Part shown: positions 54,264 to 64,000 of the stretch, piece after piece
Layout of the letters: each line of letters starts with the position of its first letter
How positions within the stretch are numbered: the stretch's first letter is position 1
Program-made: the position numbers and the translations under genes
The notes under the pieces: model-generated
Databases searched by the model: none
Told to the model about the DNA's origin: nothing
Seen by the model: only the letters and a program-made list of their open reading frames with translations
NCBI GenBank assembly: GCA_036172665.1
Contig: CM069877.1
Coordinates: 12,792,501-12,856,500 of the forward strand
Reading direction: 5' to 3'
Length of the DNA: 64,000 bases
Origin: Prosopocoilus inquinatus
Lineage: Eukaryota; Arthropoda; Insecta; Coleoptera; Lucanidae

Positions 54264-57200
54264 CTGAAAAATCGATTTTTCTCAAAGTTAACTATACCTG
54301 TAAGTTAATTTTATTTTAATTTAAGCAAACGTAATATAAGAGCTGCATTCACTCTTTTCAAACGTTCAAAAGCAGGGGCCCCGCGAGGTCAAAATCCGAT
54401 CGCGTGCGACTCCATATTTTGGCGCCCACTGAGTTGGGACAACATAAAAACAATCAATTATCAAAATTATTAAAAGAAATTAAAAGAAACAAAAACAGAA
54501 AAATTAAAAAAATAAATAAATTTTTGTTAAACATTTTCCTTCATTTTCTGAACATTTTCCTTCATTTTTAAAACATTTTCCTTTACTTTTTTTCAATTTC
54601 CTATCTGCTGCGAGCCCCCAAAAACGAGTAACCCAATCATCTCATCTTACTAAGGAGGAAACCGTAACAGCTTACATAACTTATTTTTTTACATCACAAA
54701 ATTATTAAGTACATTAATTTTTTTTATAAAAAATTTGGCACACAAAACTTTTCTACTTTTAATTGCCGCAGTTTACTGTTCTATTTTAGTCGACGTCTTG
54801 CCGTGAGGTTGAAGGCTTCACCAGAACTCCCATTAATTTTAAAATCAAATAAAATAAACAAAAAATGGAAAAAACAAAAAAAAATATTAAAAAAAATGAA
54901 ACAGGGAATTTTTGTTAAACATTTTCATTCATTCTTCAAACATTTTCCTTCATTTTGAAAACATTTTCCTTCACTTCTTTCAAGTTCCTAACTGCTGCGA
55001 GCCCTCAAAAACGAAGCGCTTTCTTCTCAACTGACTAAGGAGGTCTCTGTTCAGACCCCTCCAGAATGCAAGTAGGTGAATCCAGATTGTTAATAATTGT
55101 TAATTGTTAATAATATTAGAAAGGAAAATGAACTTAAGTTTCTAAAAACTTAAAAAATAAAATGTAATTTGTTTTTTTTTTTTAACCAAACTGTAACAGC
55201 TTACATAATTTACATAATTTATGAATTTATGAAAAATTTAGCACACGAAAATTACAAAACTTTTCTACTTTTAATTGCCTCGGTTAACTGTTCTATTTTA
55301 GTCGACGTTTTGCCGTGAAGTTGACGACTTCATCAAAACAATTCAGACTTGTGGATAGTTTTTTTCGAATAATTTTTACCAGATACCCATTATTTCTTTT
55401 TTTTTTGTGAAAAAAATTACAGAACCTGTCTAGTGCCAAATTGCCGCCCCTTGAAGATGGCACCCGCGTGCACTGCACGCTTTGCACACATGGTTACGGG
55501 GGCCCTGAGTAAAAGTGAGACAAAAGTACAGTTGCGGCCTTTGGAAACTGGTACACTTTGAGAAATACGACGTTTCGGCGGTGTAAACTGAAGGTTCTAA
55601 ACGTCAAAGAAAAAAGTTTGTTTCAAAACTTGAAACGTATTCCGGCAGCTATGCTGCCATCTTCAGTAGATGCCTTCTTCTTGATCACAAGAGAAGTACT
55701 TCTCTTGTGATCAAGTGATCACAAGAGAAGTACTTCTCTTGTGATCAAGAAGACGGCACCTATGCTGCCATCTTCAGAAGATGCCTTCCTTTTGATCACA
55801 TCATGCCATATTCAGTAGATGCCTTCTTCTTGATCACAAGAGAAGTACTTCTCAAGAAGAAGGCATCTACTGAAGATGGCAGCATAACTGCCGGAATACG
55901 TTTCAAGTGTTGAAACAAACTTTTTGTGATTAGGAGGTTAAATCCAATTTCTTTGTACTACAGATCACAGTCTCCAATACATTTTAATTTTCTAAACGTC
56001 ACTCAAATACAGGGCCCCCGTAACCATGTGTGCAAAGGGTGCAATGCACGCGGGTGCCATGTTCAAAGGGCGGCAATTAGCCTCTTGGCCGCAGACACGT
56101 TTCGTCATTTTTTCGACAAAAAAGAAAATAATGGGAAACAATTTTTTGTCTGATGAAAATTATTCGAAAAAACTATCCACAAGACTGAACTGTCTTGATG
56201 AAGTCGCCAACCTCATGGCAAAACGTCGAGTAAAACAGAAAAGTTAACTGTCGCAATTAAAAGTTTAATTTCTGTAACTTTCATGTGCTAAATTTTTCAT
56301 AAAAAATTTAATGTACTTAATAATTTTATTAGGTACTTTAGATTTTACTTTTTAAGTTTTCAGAAATTTAAGTTCCTTCTGCATTTGTGATTTTGTTTCT
56401 TATTTCTAGTCTCCTTAGACAGATGAGAAAAAAGCAGTAATTGTTTACATGTAGATAATGACGTAGTTTACATCATACTTTATTATGTAGACAATGTAAA
56501 CAATCGTTTGTTTTTCTCATGTATCATAGTCATATCATCAACATAAAAGTATGAACTTTTTAACAATAATAGGCGTATTTTTTCGCTAATAATTTAAGAT
56601 CGTGTTCCTGCAATTATGATCCATATACTTACGATCCAAATGGCAATCAAGAATACAACAACAAATATGCTGGTTTTAATCAAAACTGTTTGCTTTTTTT
56701 TGTCTATTCACTCTTCTTCAGTTTCTTTCCTGTTTCTTTTTTTTGCATTTCTTTTCTTTTTAATCGAATTAGTTTTCGTATTTTATTGTTCGCCGTTTTT
56801 GTTTCCTATGAGTTTGTTTTTATTTGCAATAACTCGTCATTTTTCATTTTTCCATTGTATTGGTAGCTCTGTTTTTTTTCTTTAAACTTTATCACTTTAT
56901 CTTTCGCGTTTCTTTTCAATATACTAAATTGATTTTCACATTTTGTTGATTGAGACTTTCTTATAGTTGTCTTTTGTTTTCTTCGTCTGGAGATTCATTT
57001 GTTTTTTCAGTTTTCACGAGAGGCGACGACAGTGAATGTAACAAGCGTTACAAGTTTGTTTTTGTTTGCAATAACTGTCGTCGATTTTTTCATTTTTTTC
57101 CATCGTAGTAATTCTGTTTTTTCTTTTCTATTTAAAATTGTTTAAAAATTCTATCATAGCCTAATATTTTAAAAATGTTTAAAATTCTGTATCTCGCAAA

Positions 57201-59716
57201 CTTTTTGATTAATATACCAAGTATTTTAAATTTTTGGAAAGGTAATTTTATTCTCCTTTCAAAACTGTAAAAATATACAGGGCGTTCCGTATAAAGAAAT
57301 CAGAAGTTCGGCTTATATCTCAAAAACTATGCGTCTTAGAAAAATGTAACTAACAATAATGGATTCTACATTAAAAAATGCCTTAAGATAGTTTTTACAG
57401 AAATCGAAAATTTTCATAAACAAAAAAGTTATAAAGGTATTTAGAAATCGCAGAATTTTGAAAAACACCCCGTAGCTTCTAAACGATTCAAGATATCGAA
57501 ATGCGGATTTTATCATTAAACTTGTCATAAAAGTCGAGCTCCAGACACCGAGGTCAGTTTTTGTCTAACTCATCTAAATAGGCGTTCCCCTTTAAAAGTG
57601 TCAAATTTAGCCCACCCTGTACATACAAAATGAGAAAGAGGCTACCATAGTGAATGTCCGTTACTTGAATCGATACTTCTCTGTCACTTTGTGCAAGATT
57701 TTATATCAATTCTTGCATAGTGTGAAACGGGCCTCAGTCGTCAATCTTCTTTCGATATTTTTTAGTAGTTCATTTTCTTTCACTTGTTTTGTGTTCATCT
57801 CAGTTGTGATTTTTGTTTTTTTTTTGCATACTCTATTTTGGCGTTCGTTTCTTTTTCAATTCGTTCAACGTGTTGTTTTTTTTGTTTTTATTTTGTTTAG
57901 TTCATGCTCGTATTTTATTGCTGTTTTTTTTTGATTTTTCTCTTGTTTCTGAAATTTAGGTTATGTGAAGAAACCGACAATTTAATTGTCTTTATTTTAA
58001 TGTAACCTCAACTGTGAATGTCAACGGACAATAATTTTCTATATTCTCTACATAGTCTACATTGTCTACGTTGTCTACATTGTATACACATTTTTTACAT
58101 GTAAAAGTACACAAACATTTTGTTTTTTCAAATTCTTCGTTTTTTTTTATTTTTCTTTTTATAATTTTGATAATTTATCGTTTTCGCATGCCCCAACTCA
58201 TCTGTCAGAGGGCGCCAAAATACGGAGTGGCACGCGGGCGGCTTTTGGCCTCGCGTGGGCACTGCTCAAATGATTCTAAATCCTGCTATGGATTGTCAGA
58301 TTTGACACTGACGTCAGGATGATACATGAAGGTTTGATTTACACATTACAAAATTAAGATTTTTTGACACTTCTCAGTGTACTAACTTTCAAGGGCCGTG
58401 GCTGTACCAAAAGAGTAAATGGAGTTGAATAAACGAACGCAACTAAGATTGCTACGTTTTCAGCAGGAAAAGTTCTTACTTGTATCCTTGGATCCATTCA
58501 AAACTGTCCATGAAGCTCCACAGAACGTAGCCGATGACGTTGACCTCGTCCTCGTAAATCGCACTCAACAAGGAACTCAAATGCACCTGTAAATACAGAT
58601 ACAAATCGTCGAGCAATCATTAAGGTATTTTTCGCGACTAACCGGTTACGAATAGCGTGGTTAGCAATAGTGAAGTGTTGTAAATCCGATATATTTCACG
58701 TGAAATATTTCATATAAATTTCATTTCATTGAAATATTTCGTAGCATTCAAAAATTTCACGAAACTTGTTTCAAATTTGCCGCACAAAATGTGTCTGCGC
58801 GCCTGCGTATGGTTTGAGTTTGGATGGTAACATAAACATCGCAATGGTCACGATGAACATAAGGTCATAGAGATAATTATGCTACACAATTGATTATATT
58901 TAAAATTATTTTATTTTAAGTACACTTTTCAATAAATTTCTTTCCTCATTATTACAAGAAAATATCTCCGTAGATATTTTCGAAACGATAATTATTATTG
59001 CATTTCAAATTTAATTCTCTTATAATATGTTGGTTCGTTTGAAAAGTGCATCGAAAATTAATGACAATAAAGAAATAAGATTACAATACATTTCATTGAC
59101 AGTGAAGCATTTCATGATATATTTCATGAAATATTTCAAAAAAATATGTTTCATGAAATTTGCACATCACTAACGGTGACGAGAATACGTCACGGTTAGT
59201 AAGATTCGCCAAAACGAAACGGTTACGGTTACAGGTTTTCTGACGGTTGCATTTTAAAATTTGACAACAGTCAAATGATGAAATGAATTGTGTATTTAAC
59301 TATTACAAAAAAAAATTGTGATTGAATCAAGTTGAGGTTAACACGCGGAACCACGGTTCTGTGTAGAACTCACGGAATAAGAGAGAGACAGCAACGTTAT
59401 ACAACTCTCTGACCGGGTTAGGAAAATAGTAACCGCAGTAACATATGTGACGTCATCTCAATAGTTACCGGTAAGTCACGAAAATGCAGTGGTCACTTAT
59501 TTCGCATAACCGCTCGTGACCGGTTAGTCGCGAAAAATCACTTTTTAATTTGGTGCCATTTTTTAACTACCAATTACCAACCTGATGATAATAAATTCTG
59601 TCGTAGTCTTCGGTTTCTCCTTTATCGGCAAAGCCGTTCTCGGTGATAAAGATGGGAACGTTCCCGTACGTTTTCTTCACCCTACTCAAAAGCTTCCTCA
59701 AGCCCCAAGGAGTCAC
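54131..59716 (-). CDS. Glycoside hydrolase family 1 (beta-glucosidase / myrosinase-like), last three exons
   Basis: Exons 59716-59582, 58586-58480 and 54263-54131 join in phase (0, then 2) to give 124 C-terminal residues ending at TGA 54131-54133. They carry the GH1 signature around the catalytic nucleophile ([12 protein letters not shown]), the [12 protein letters not shown] block whose Glu-Trp binds the glycon, and the C-terminal KFGLYRVDF strand. The enzyme hydrolyses beta-linked sugars from glucosides in insects, usually secreted in gut or defensive tissue; substrate cannot be told from this part. The acid/base motif (NEP) and everything upstream were not found to the right, so the 5' exons lie beyond 64000, are very diverged, or are lost. 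Both introns are filled with mobile elements. Confidence 0.88.
54520..55330. repeat. Two direct copies of a ~330-400 bp segment
   Basis: 'ACATTTTCCTTCATTTT(T/G)AAAACATTTTCCTT', 'CTGCTGCGAGCCC(C/T)CAAAAACGA' and 'ACTAAGGAGG' occur in the same order at 54540-54655 and 54945-55043. 'CTTTTCTACTTTTAATTGCC' then 'CTGTTCTATTTTAGTCGACG' follow at 54750 and 55262. The second copy continues to 55507, where it ends with the CAGGGCCCCCG terminus in reverse orientation. Confidence 0.7.
55610..55925. repeat. Nested perfect palindromes, ~315 bp hairpin
   Basis: The outer arms are TTTGTTTCAA..CTTGAAACGTATTCCGGCAG at the left and CTGCCGGAATACGTTTCAAG..TTGAAACAAAC at the right. Then GCCATCTTCAGTAGATGCCT mirrors AGGCATCTACTGAAGATGGC. 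Inside, the self-complementary unit GATCACAAGAGAAGTAC|TTCTC... occurs three times (about 55695, 55724, 55833). There is no coding content. Confidence 0.85.
56010..57250 (+). mobile_element. Second copy of the CAGGGCCCCCG repeat with downstream T-rich unit
   Basis: 56010-56730 matches 26086-26770; 56900-57250 matches 28345-28720. Between them, 56730-56890 is the target-site sequence that the LINE replaced in the other copy. It therefore shows the arrangement before LINE insertion. Confidence 0.7.
57251..58190. other. Repeat-rich DNA inside the hAT-like element
   Basis: ATACAGGGCGTTCCGTATAA at 57275 and CCACCCTGTACAT at 57610 bracket a ~340 bp TACAGGG-type element. 57730-57960 is a T-rich unit of the 35-42 kb family. 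The remainder is AT-rich. Confidence 0.45.
58480..58586 (-). CDS. GH1 penultimate exon
   Basis: Acceptor GTATTTACAG precedes 58586; donor AA|GTAAGA follows 58480. It encodes [20 protein letters not shown] then [15 protein letters not shown], the sugar-binding loop of GH1. Confidence 0.9.
58622..59547. mobile_element. MITE with TTTTTCGCGACTAACCGG ends, ~925 bp, with inner insertion
   Basis: Left end GGTATTTTTCGCGACTAACC + GGTTACGA; right end in reverse complement GTGATTTTTCGCGACTAACC + GGTCACGA. It lies in the GH1 intron between 59582 and 58586. A second element (about 58670-59172) is nested in it, rich in GAAATATTTC and ATTTCATGAAAT palindromes, with ends AGTGAAGTGT / GCACATCACT. Confidence 0.72.
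59582..59716 (-). CDS. GH1 exon with catalytic nucleophile (ITENG)
   Basis: An acceptor ending in GCAG precedes 59716; donor CAG|GTTGGT follows 59582. 45 codons, including [18 protein letters not shown] and [12 protein letters not shown]; the Glu of ITENG is the GH1 nucleophile. Phase 0 on both sides. Confidence 0.92.
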
Positions 59717-59739
59717 CTGCAACCCAAATAATCGTTAAA

Positions 59740-61262
59740 AATTCACCAGAAAAAAAAATTAGACCCCCTAGATTGGCAACACTGGCCTCCACATAAAAGA
59801 CGTGTGAAATTACGAAAAGAAAACTGATGACAGAACTGTTTTTCTTCGTAAAAAAAAAATAACAAAACAGGTGTTTATTTGTAAGCATAACACCCTGTCT
59901 TTTTTCAAAAGATGGAAAAAATTGAGACGCAGAATACGTATACGTACGGTAGGAAAGAAAACTTTTGAACATTACGTTGACATTAAGAACGAAAACGAAT
60001 GACGATCGGAAATGTAACAAATGAGTACCGACTTTGTTAATTTTATCACCTATTTTTCTTTGTCCAAAAAATAAAAAAAAAATACGAAATAACCGATCTG
60101 CGTTTAATTTTTTTCCTTTCGTTTTTCATACTACTTTCGGTAGGTATTTTTGTTAAATGTTTTGTTAAAATGTTAAAAAAAAATTGCAAAAGGCGGAGCT
60201 TATGTTGTGGCTGAGGTACATCTCGAGATTCGGTTTTTCTTGGCTGAGGTACATTTTTAAGTACGGCGAACAATGTCGCTATCTTTTTCTCTCTGGCCAC
60301 CTCTACGGTTAACCTTGGATTACCTACAGATTAGAAGTTGTTACAAACATTATTAATTTATTAATGAATAGCGAAGTGGTGGGAGGAGGGGGTGTTTTTG
60401 TATAAAAAAAAAGATAATTTGATTTTCAAGAGAGGGTCATCAGTGGCACAGTTTTTGGACGCTGCCCGTTCGAGTGTGGCACAACCGTCAACAGACAATT
60501 CGTTACGGTGTTGCCAGGTGGGAGGGTTATCAAACTTGTCGCAAGAAATTCGAATATCTAGCGCAAATTCACCAGAAGCAGAAAATAAGTAACTAAAAAA
60601 ATTAAATTGGGTTATCTCTCGCTGAAAATACTTGATTTAAAAAAATTAAACATCCTGGGATTGGCAATACTGCCTCAGCATAAAAGATGTATGAAATAAC
60701 AGAAAGATAACTGATGACGATGACAGAGGTGATGACAAATGCAAGAAATAAGAAAAAGACGGGGACTTTTCACGTCAATAAAAACGATCGCAAAGAACGC
60801 TTGACTTTCATTAGGTATTAGTGATAACAAGTGCAGAGAAGAAAACTTTTAAACGTTACACTAATAATTACCTATTTTTCGTTATCAAAAAAACAAAAGA
60901 ACAAAATAACCGATCCGCATTCAATTTTTTTTGGTTCGTTCTTCTTCCTTCTTCCGGTAGATATTTCTGTAAAAACGTTAAAGAAAATTGAAAAAGGCGG
61001 AGCTTATGCTGTGGCTGAGGTACATCTCAAGATTCGCTTTTTCTTGGCTGAGGTACTACGACGCTCAACTTAAATGATACTCCTGCATGTGAACCACGCC
61101 CTTAAGAACATTCAGCGTAAGGGCTACGAAACTGTCAAATGGTATCATTTATGGTGAGCATCTTTGTACATTTTTATGTTCGGCAAACAATGTCGCCAAC
61201 TCTTTCATATTAGAAGTTGTTAGAACATTATTAATTATTAATTTATTAATGAATTGCGAACT
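59740..61262. repeat. Diverged direct duplication, ~640 bp units offset by 800-880 bp
   Basis: 59750-60385 and 60650-61262 share in order: 'TTGGCAACACTGCCTC-like', 'GAAAACTTTT(G/A)AAC', 'AATAACCGATC(T/C)GC', 'GGCGGAGCTTATG', 'GTGGCTGAGGTACATCTC', 'TTTTTCTTGGCTGAGGTAC', 'GAACAATGTCGC' and 'AGAAGTTGTTA'. The second copy holds an ~85-bp insertion at 61068-61157 with inverted TCAACTTAAATGATAC / GGTATCATTTATGGTGA ends. No exon of GH1 or another gene was recognised. Confidence 0.7.
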
Positions 61263-61278
61263 GTAATTTGAGTTTCAA

Positions 61279-61619
61279 GAGTTTCCTGTAATTTTTCTTT
61301 CTCCAAAACGGTACTGTTTACAAATTAATTTTTTTTTTCAAATTGTGAAATCCTAATATACTAACAAGTAGTTTAAATAAAGATCTATAAATGAGAACAT
61401 GTTAATTTTTGGGAACTTATTTTAAAGTTATTTTTACATTTAGCTTGACGCTGAAGTAACATATTTAACGAAATACCGTATGGGGGCTTATGTCTTTGTT
61501 AAAAGTACGAAATTAGTACAGACCTAGTTTGTGAATTTTCGCACAGCCTGCTCGGCCAGTTCCTTTTATTTAGAAACTCGTTACTATTTTAGAGAAAAAA
61601 AATTACAGGAAACTGTAAT
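61279..61619. mobile_element. MITE with AGTTTCCTGTAATTTTTCTT ends, copy 1
   Basis: Left end GAGTTTCCTGTAATTTTTCT + TTCTCCAAAA; right end in reverse complement CAGTTTCCTGTAATTTTTTT + TCTCTAAAA, giving ~30-bp inverted ends on a ~340-bp body. A related pair is at 63620-63790. Confidence 0.65.
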
Positions 61620-62215
61620 TGTCTACTATTTTTTACTTCCGGCCATATGTCACTACGATGACTCGTTCGCGGCTATGGTTCGCAGTGGATAAGTAATATT
61701 ATCTGGAATTTAATCGTGTTTCCATTGTTTTAAGTTCAATTATTGTGTTTTTTTAATAAGCAGGCTTGAGCTAATTAAAAGTAAGTAATTAATCAGCTTT
61801 TTCAACTAGTGACATCTAGGAGCATTAAAACAAGTCCGTCAATAACGGCCATATTGGATTAGAAAATGGTAATCCACATCAGTGTTGCCAGAGATGGTGA
61901 TTTATCACCAGATTTGGAGATTTTTGTTATTCGTTAATCACATGGTGAGTATTTTTAAAAACTCGGGATTATCTGGTGCTTTTTCATAAAATATAAATAA
62001 CAACAAATTTATAACATTAAAATGATTTTAAGTTTCAATTGTCAAAGTGGTGTTACAGTCGATTTTGTTATTACGCATTTATTTCCGATTCGGCTAAGAA
62101 CTGGCAACGTTGCTACTGGACGCCTACCGGCAACGCTCGGCGTTGTGTCGTCTGGCAACGCTGTAACATTCGCGGCAGGAAGCGATTCTTTCAAATTAAT
62201 AATTTCTTATTGGTG
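61620..62215. other. Unannotated DNA
   Basis: No gene recognised. Copies of 'GTTGCCAGA' and 'GGCAACG' recur (61884, 62103, 62128, 62153). ORFs overlapping 62022-62242 in two frames lack motifs. Confidence 0.35.
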
Positions 62216-62510
62216 TTTAATCTCCGTCTTCTGACGTCATAATTTTCCCATTGGATTGGCCATTTTGTGTAGTCTATAAAACGGAAATCATCTTCTTCAG
62301 CGGCCATTGTGTATTACGGGCATTCATTCATTCTTCTGACTCGTGCGAGAGCAGACGCATATTCAGTGCTATCGACGGTTTGTGTTTGTTTAAACAAAAC
62401 CACTTTTCTACGGATTTTCCGGAAGCAAATATCTCTCCCGAGTCTTGTGGAACGTTTATACGTTCACGTCCAACGAGTTTGCTAAGTAGCAGGTATGTTT
62501 AATTAATTCG
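62216..62510 (+). promoter_or_regulatory. Promoter-like segment (CRE, inverted CCAAT, TATA) with a downstream splice donor
   Basis: TGACGTCA (62233), CCATTGGATTGGCC (62249-62262) and TATAAAACG (62275) are spaced like a compact RNA polymerase II promoter. About 220 bp downstream, AGCAG|GTATGT (62491) resembles a 5' splice site. The layout could be the 5' end of a host gene on the plus strand or an LTR; I cannot recognise a product. The frame 62251-62502 has no known domain. Confidence 0.35.
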
Positions 62511-63615
62511 TTCGTTACACGTGGTTAATGGTTGTTCTTTCCGTTCCCTTTCAGAGTCGTTTGTTTGTTGTTGGTTATTGTTACTGATTGCATTAGTATT
62601 AGTACTGAGCGTTGGTATCAGTTCCCGAATGGGTATGTGAACATTTCGAATACGAAACGCACCTGTGTTTGAATCGCTGGACTCCGTTGCGACATTAGAG
62701 CGAGACAGACATCTGGAGTTGGACCGCCGTTGGCAGCATTGCTGATTGAAAATCGTCTTGGAACGAAGCGGCGCCTACCAACTAGTGACATCTTACGCTT
62801 CTCGCAGGAACTGGAGCTCAGCTGAGCGACAAAGAGTGACGTATACCATTATTATTTTGATTCGAATTGCATGCCGACTATTTTACCGGACACGAAAGCA
62901 ACTTACGTATTTAATAGTTCGTAACTTAGTTTAATATTTAAGTAACGTCTACGTAAATTTCGTGGTGTCTTTGGAGCACCGATTGTGAGGTCAGATCTGT
63001 CCATCCCGCGTATTATGGTTATCATTTAAAGTTTTGATAGGTTACAATTTAAACATTGTTAAATTTTGTTCAACTAGTGTATGTGTGTGTTAATAAACAC
63101 CGTATCACTGAACGTGTTTTGCTTATGTTAATCTCCTACTTTGAACGCATCAAGAGAGGAAAAATCTCCTGTAGAAAATTGAGAATACTTCAAGCGCGCA
63201 CATTGAGGCCTTGGGAAAGCATCAAAGTGTGTTTGACAATTGGGAAGGTAATTCCCTGGCGCCCTATTTGTTTATATTTAGTTACCCCGCCCATTCTCCA
63301 CCAAGTTCAGCCGTGGCAACCAGTTGTCCAAAGACAACGCTATCTGTTACCAGTATTACGATGTTGGAATCCAGGAGTATTAGCTTTTAAATCTTTTGGT
63401 GGTAACAGTGGAGGTGTGTTTCTTTGCGATATCGAATATTGAGCATCTGTCAACAATGTCAACCGGCAGTGTTCTTCCCGTCGATTAAAAAATATTTTCA
63501 AGAAGGCGCTCTTTCTTCGTAAATTGTAAACTCTTTTGTACCAATTCGTATATTTTTAGTTGTGTTAGAATTAGAAAATTTAAACACACACATTTTACAA
63601 TCGAAAGCAAAAAAG
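62511..63615 (+). other. Unannotated DNA with one unrecognised frame
   Basis: A frame at 63056-63442 (128 codons) has uneven, non-typical composition and no domain. The sequence has somewhat higher G+C than its surroundings. GGTAACAGTGGAGG near 63404 could be a primer-binding site of a retroelement, but no LTR pair was seen. Confidence 0.25.
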
Positions 63616-63790
63616 CAAAGTTTCCTGTAATTTTTTTAAACTACAGTTTTCTGTAATTTTCTAAACACGATATCACAGGTGACACTTAATTCTAAGCTTT
63701 CAGATTTCAGAACTTTTGTAAAATCTGTGAAATCAATCGCATTTAAATAATACCATTTTGAGAAAGAAAAATTACAGAAAACTGTAATTG
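63616..63790. mobile_element. MITE with GTTTCCTGTAATTTTT ends, copy 2
   Basis: Left GTTTCCTGTAATTTTTTTAA and an adjoining CAGTTTTCTGTAATTTTC; right end in reverse complement ACAGTTTTCTGTAATTTTTC + TTTCTCAAAA. The same CAATTGTC-type flank (GTAATTGTCT(A/G)CTAT) follows both copies. Confidence 0.6.
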
Positions 63791-64000
63791 TCTGCTATCG
63801 ATTTTGCACCCTATCTATGGGGTGTATTTTAGGAACTAGAGAAAATCTTTAAATGCAAAAGTTGCACGGTTTTATGCCTATTATCTTTTAAAGTTATCAC
63901 AAGAAACAAATCACACATCGCAAATTGGAGAAAGAAATACAATTTTTGTTTTTTTTTTTTTAATGGAACACCCTTTATATTGTTTATTGATATGAAAGAT
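63791..64000. other. AT-rich window end
   Basis: Nothing coding. ACACCCTTTATATTG near the end resembles a TACAGGGTG-type terminus. Confidence 0.3.

Larger units (their letters stand above)
54373..58264. mobile_element. hAT-like element, ~3.9 kb, in the last GH1 intron
   Basis: The left end CAGGGGCCCCGCGAGGTCAA continues ~65 bp through TATTTTGGCGCCC and GAGTTGGG. The right end, read in reverse complement from 58264, is CAGTGCCCACGCGAGGCCAA with the same continuation. Flanking octamers TTCAAAAG and CTCAAATG agree at 6 of 8 bases, compatible with an old 8-bp duplication. The interior has no transposase; it is filled by nested repeats (54520-55330, 55508-56009, 56010-57250) and T-rich DNA. Confidence 0.65.

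Noticed and set aside
63056..63442. 128-residue frame near the right end as a host gene
   Set aside because: No domain, unusual composition, and no splice or conservation evidence; left as unassigned.
1..64000. tRNA, rRNA or CRISPR arrays
   Set aside because: No cloverleaf, rRNA or spacer-repeat pattern noticed; regular repeats here are satellite, tandem duplications or transposon termini.

Overview
The window is nuclear DNA of an insect, most probably a beetle (Coleoptera); a tenebrionid is a guess from the tandem gustatory-receptor genes and GH1 gene, not something the bases prove. It is AT-rich, gene-poor and packed with nested transposable elements. Every host gene I can support lies on the minus strand and is split by introns, so the coding content shows only when exons are joined across splice sites.

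Host genes, left to right. (1) 3342-4271: one large 5' exon (310 codons) of an insect chemoreceptor (gustatory receptor, Gr), ending in a perfect GTGAGT donor; its 3' exons are not seen and probably lie beyond the left edge. (2) 24720 down to 8431: a complete-looking six-exon Gr (387 codons). (3) 46385 down to 30394: a second complete-looking six-exon Gr (431 codons) with the same intron phases (1,1,0,0,0). (4) 59716 down to 54131: the last three exons of a glycoside hydrolase family 1 (beta-glucosidase/myrosinase-like) enzyme with the ITENG nucleophile motif; its 5' exons are not found.

The introns hold the mobile DNA. Gr gene 2 carries in its last intron a Copia LTR retrotransposon (9274-16296, intact 153-bp LTRs, AAAAT target duplication), which itself contains a Harbinger element and a small MITE. 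Its third intron carries a THAP-domain DNA transposon (18361-23394, exact 8-bp target duplication) that has an array of about 16 units of a 175-185 bp satellite inside it. Gr gene 3 has a 12.7-kb first intron containing a threefold tandem duplication (about 2.95 kb per unit) that copied the 5' end and splice acceptor of its own exon 2, then about 4 kb of T-rich degenerate repeats and a small duplication of the exon-1 splice donor. A 5.1-kb interrupted palindrome with a CR1/L2-like LINE in its left arm separates the two Gr genes. Right of Gr gene 3 come a promoter-like CCAAT/GC/CRE repeat array, a 3.95-kb element with CCCAC(T/C)AAGC ends, a mariner-like element carrying a solo LTR, and the GH1 gene with a 3.9-kb hAT-like element and nested MITEs in its introns. 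The last 4 kb hold diverged repeats and a promoter-like segment without a recognised gene.

Exon boundaries were read by eye from GT/AG sites, reading frame and family motifs. No alignment or database search was run, and repeat edges other than those with target duplications are approximate.
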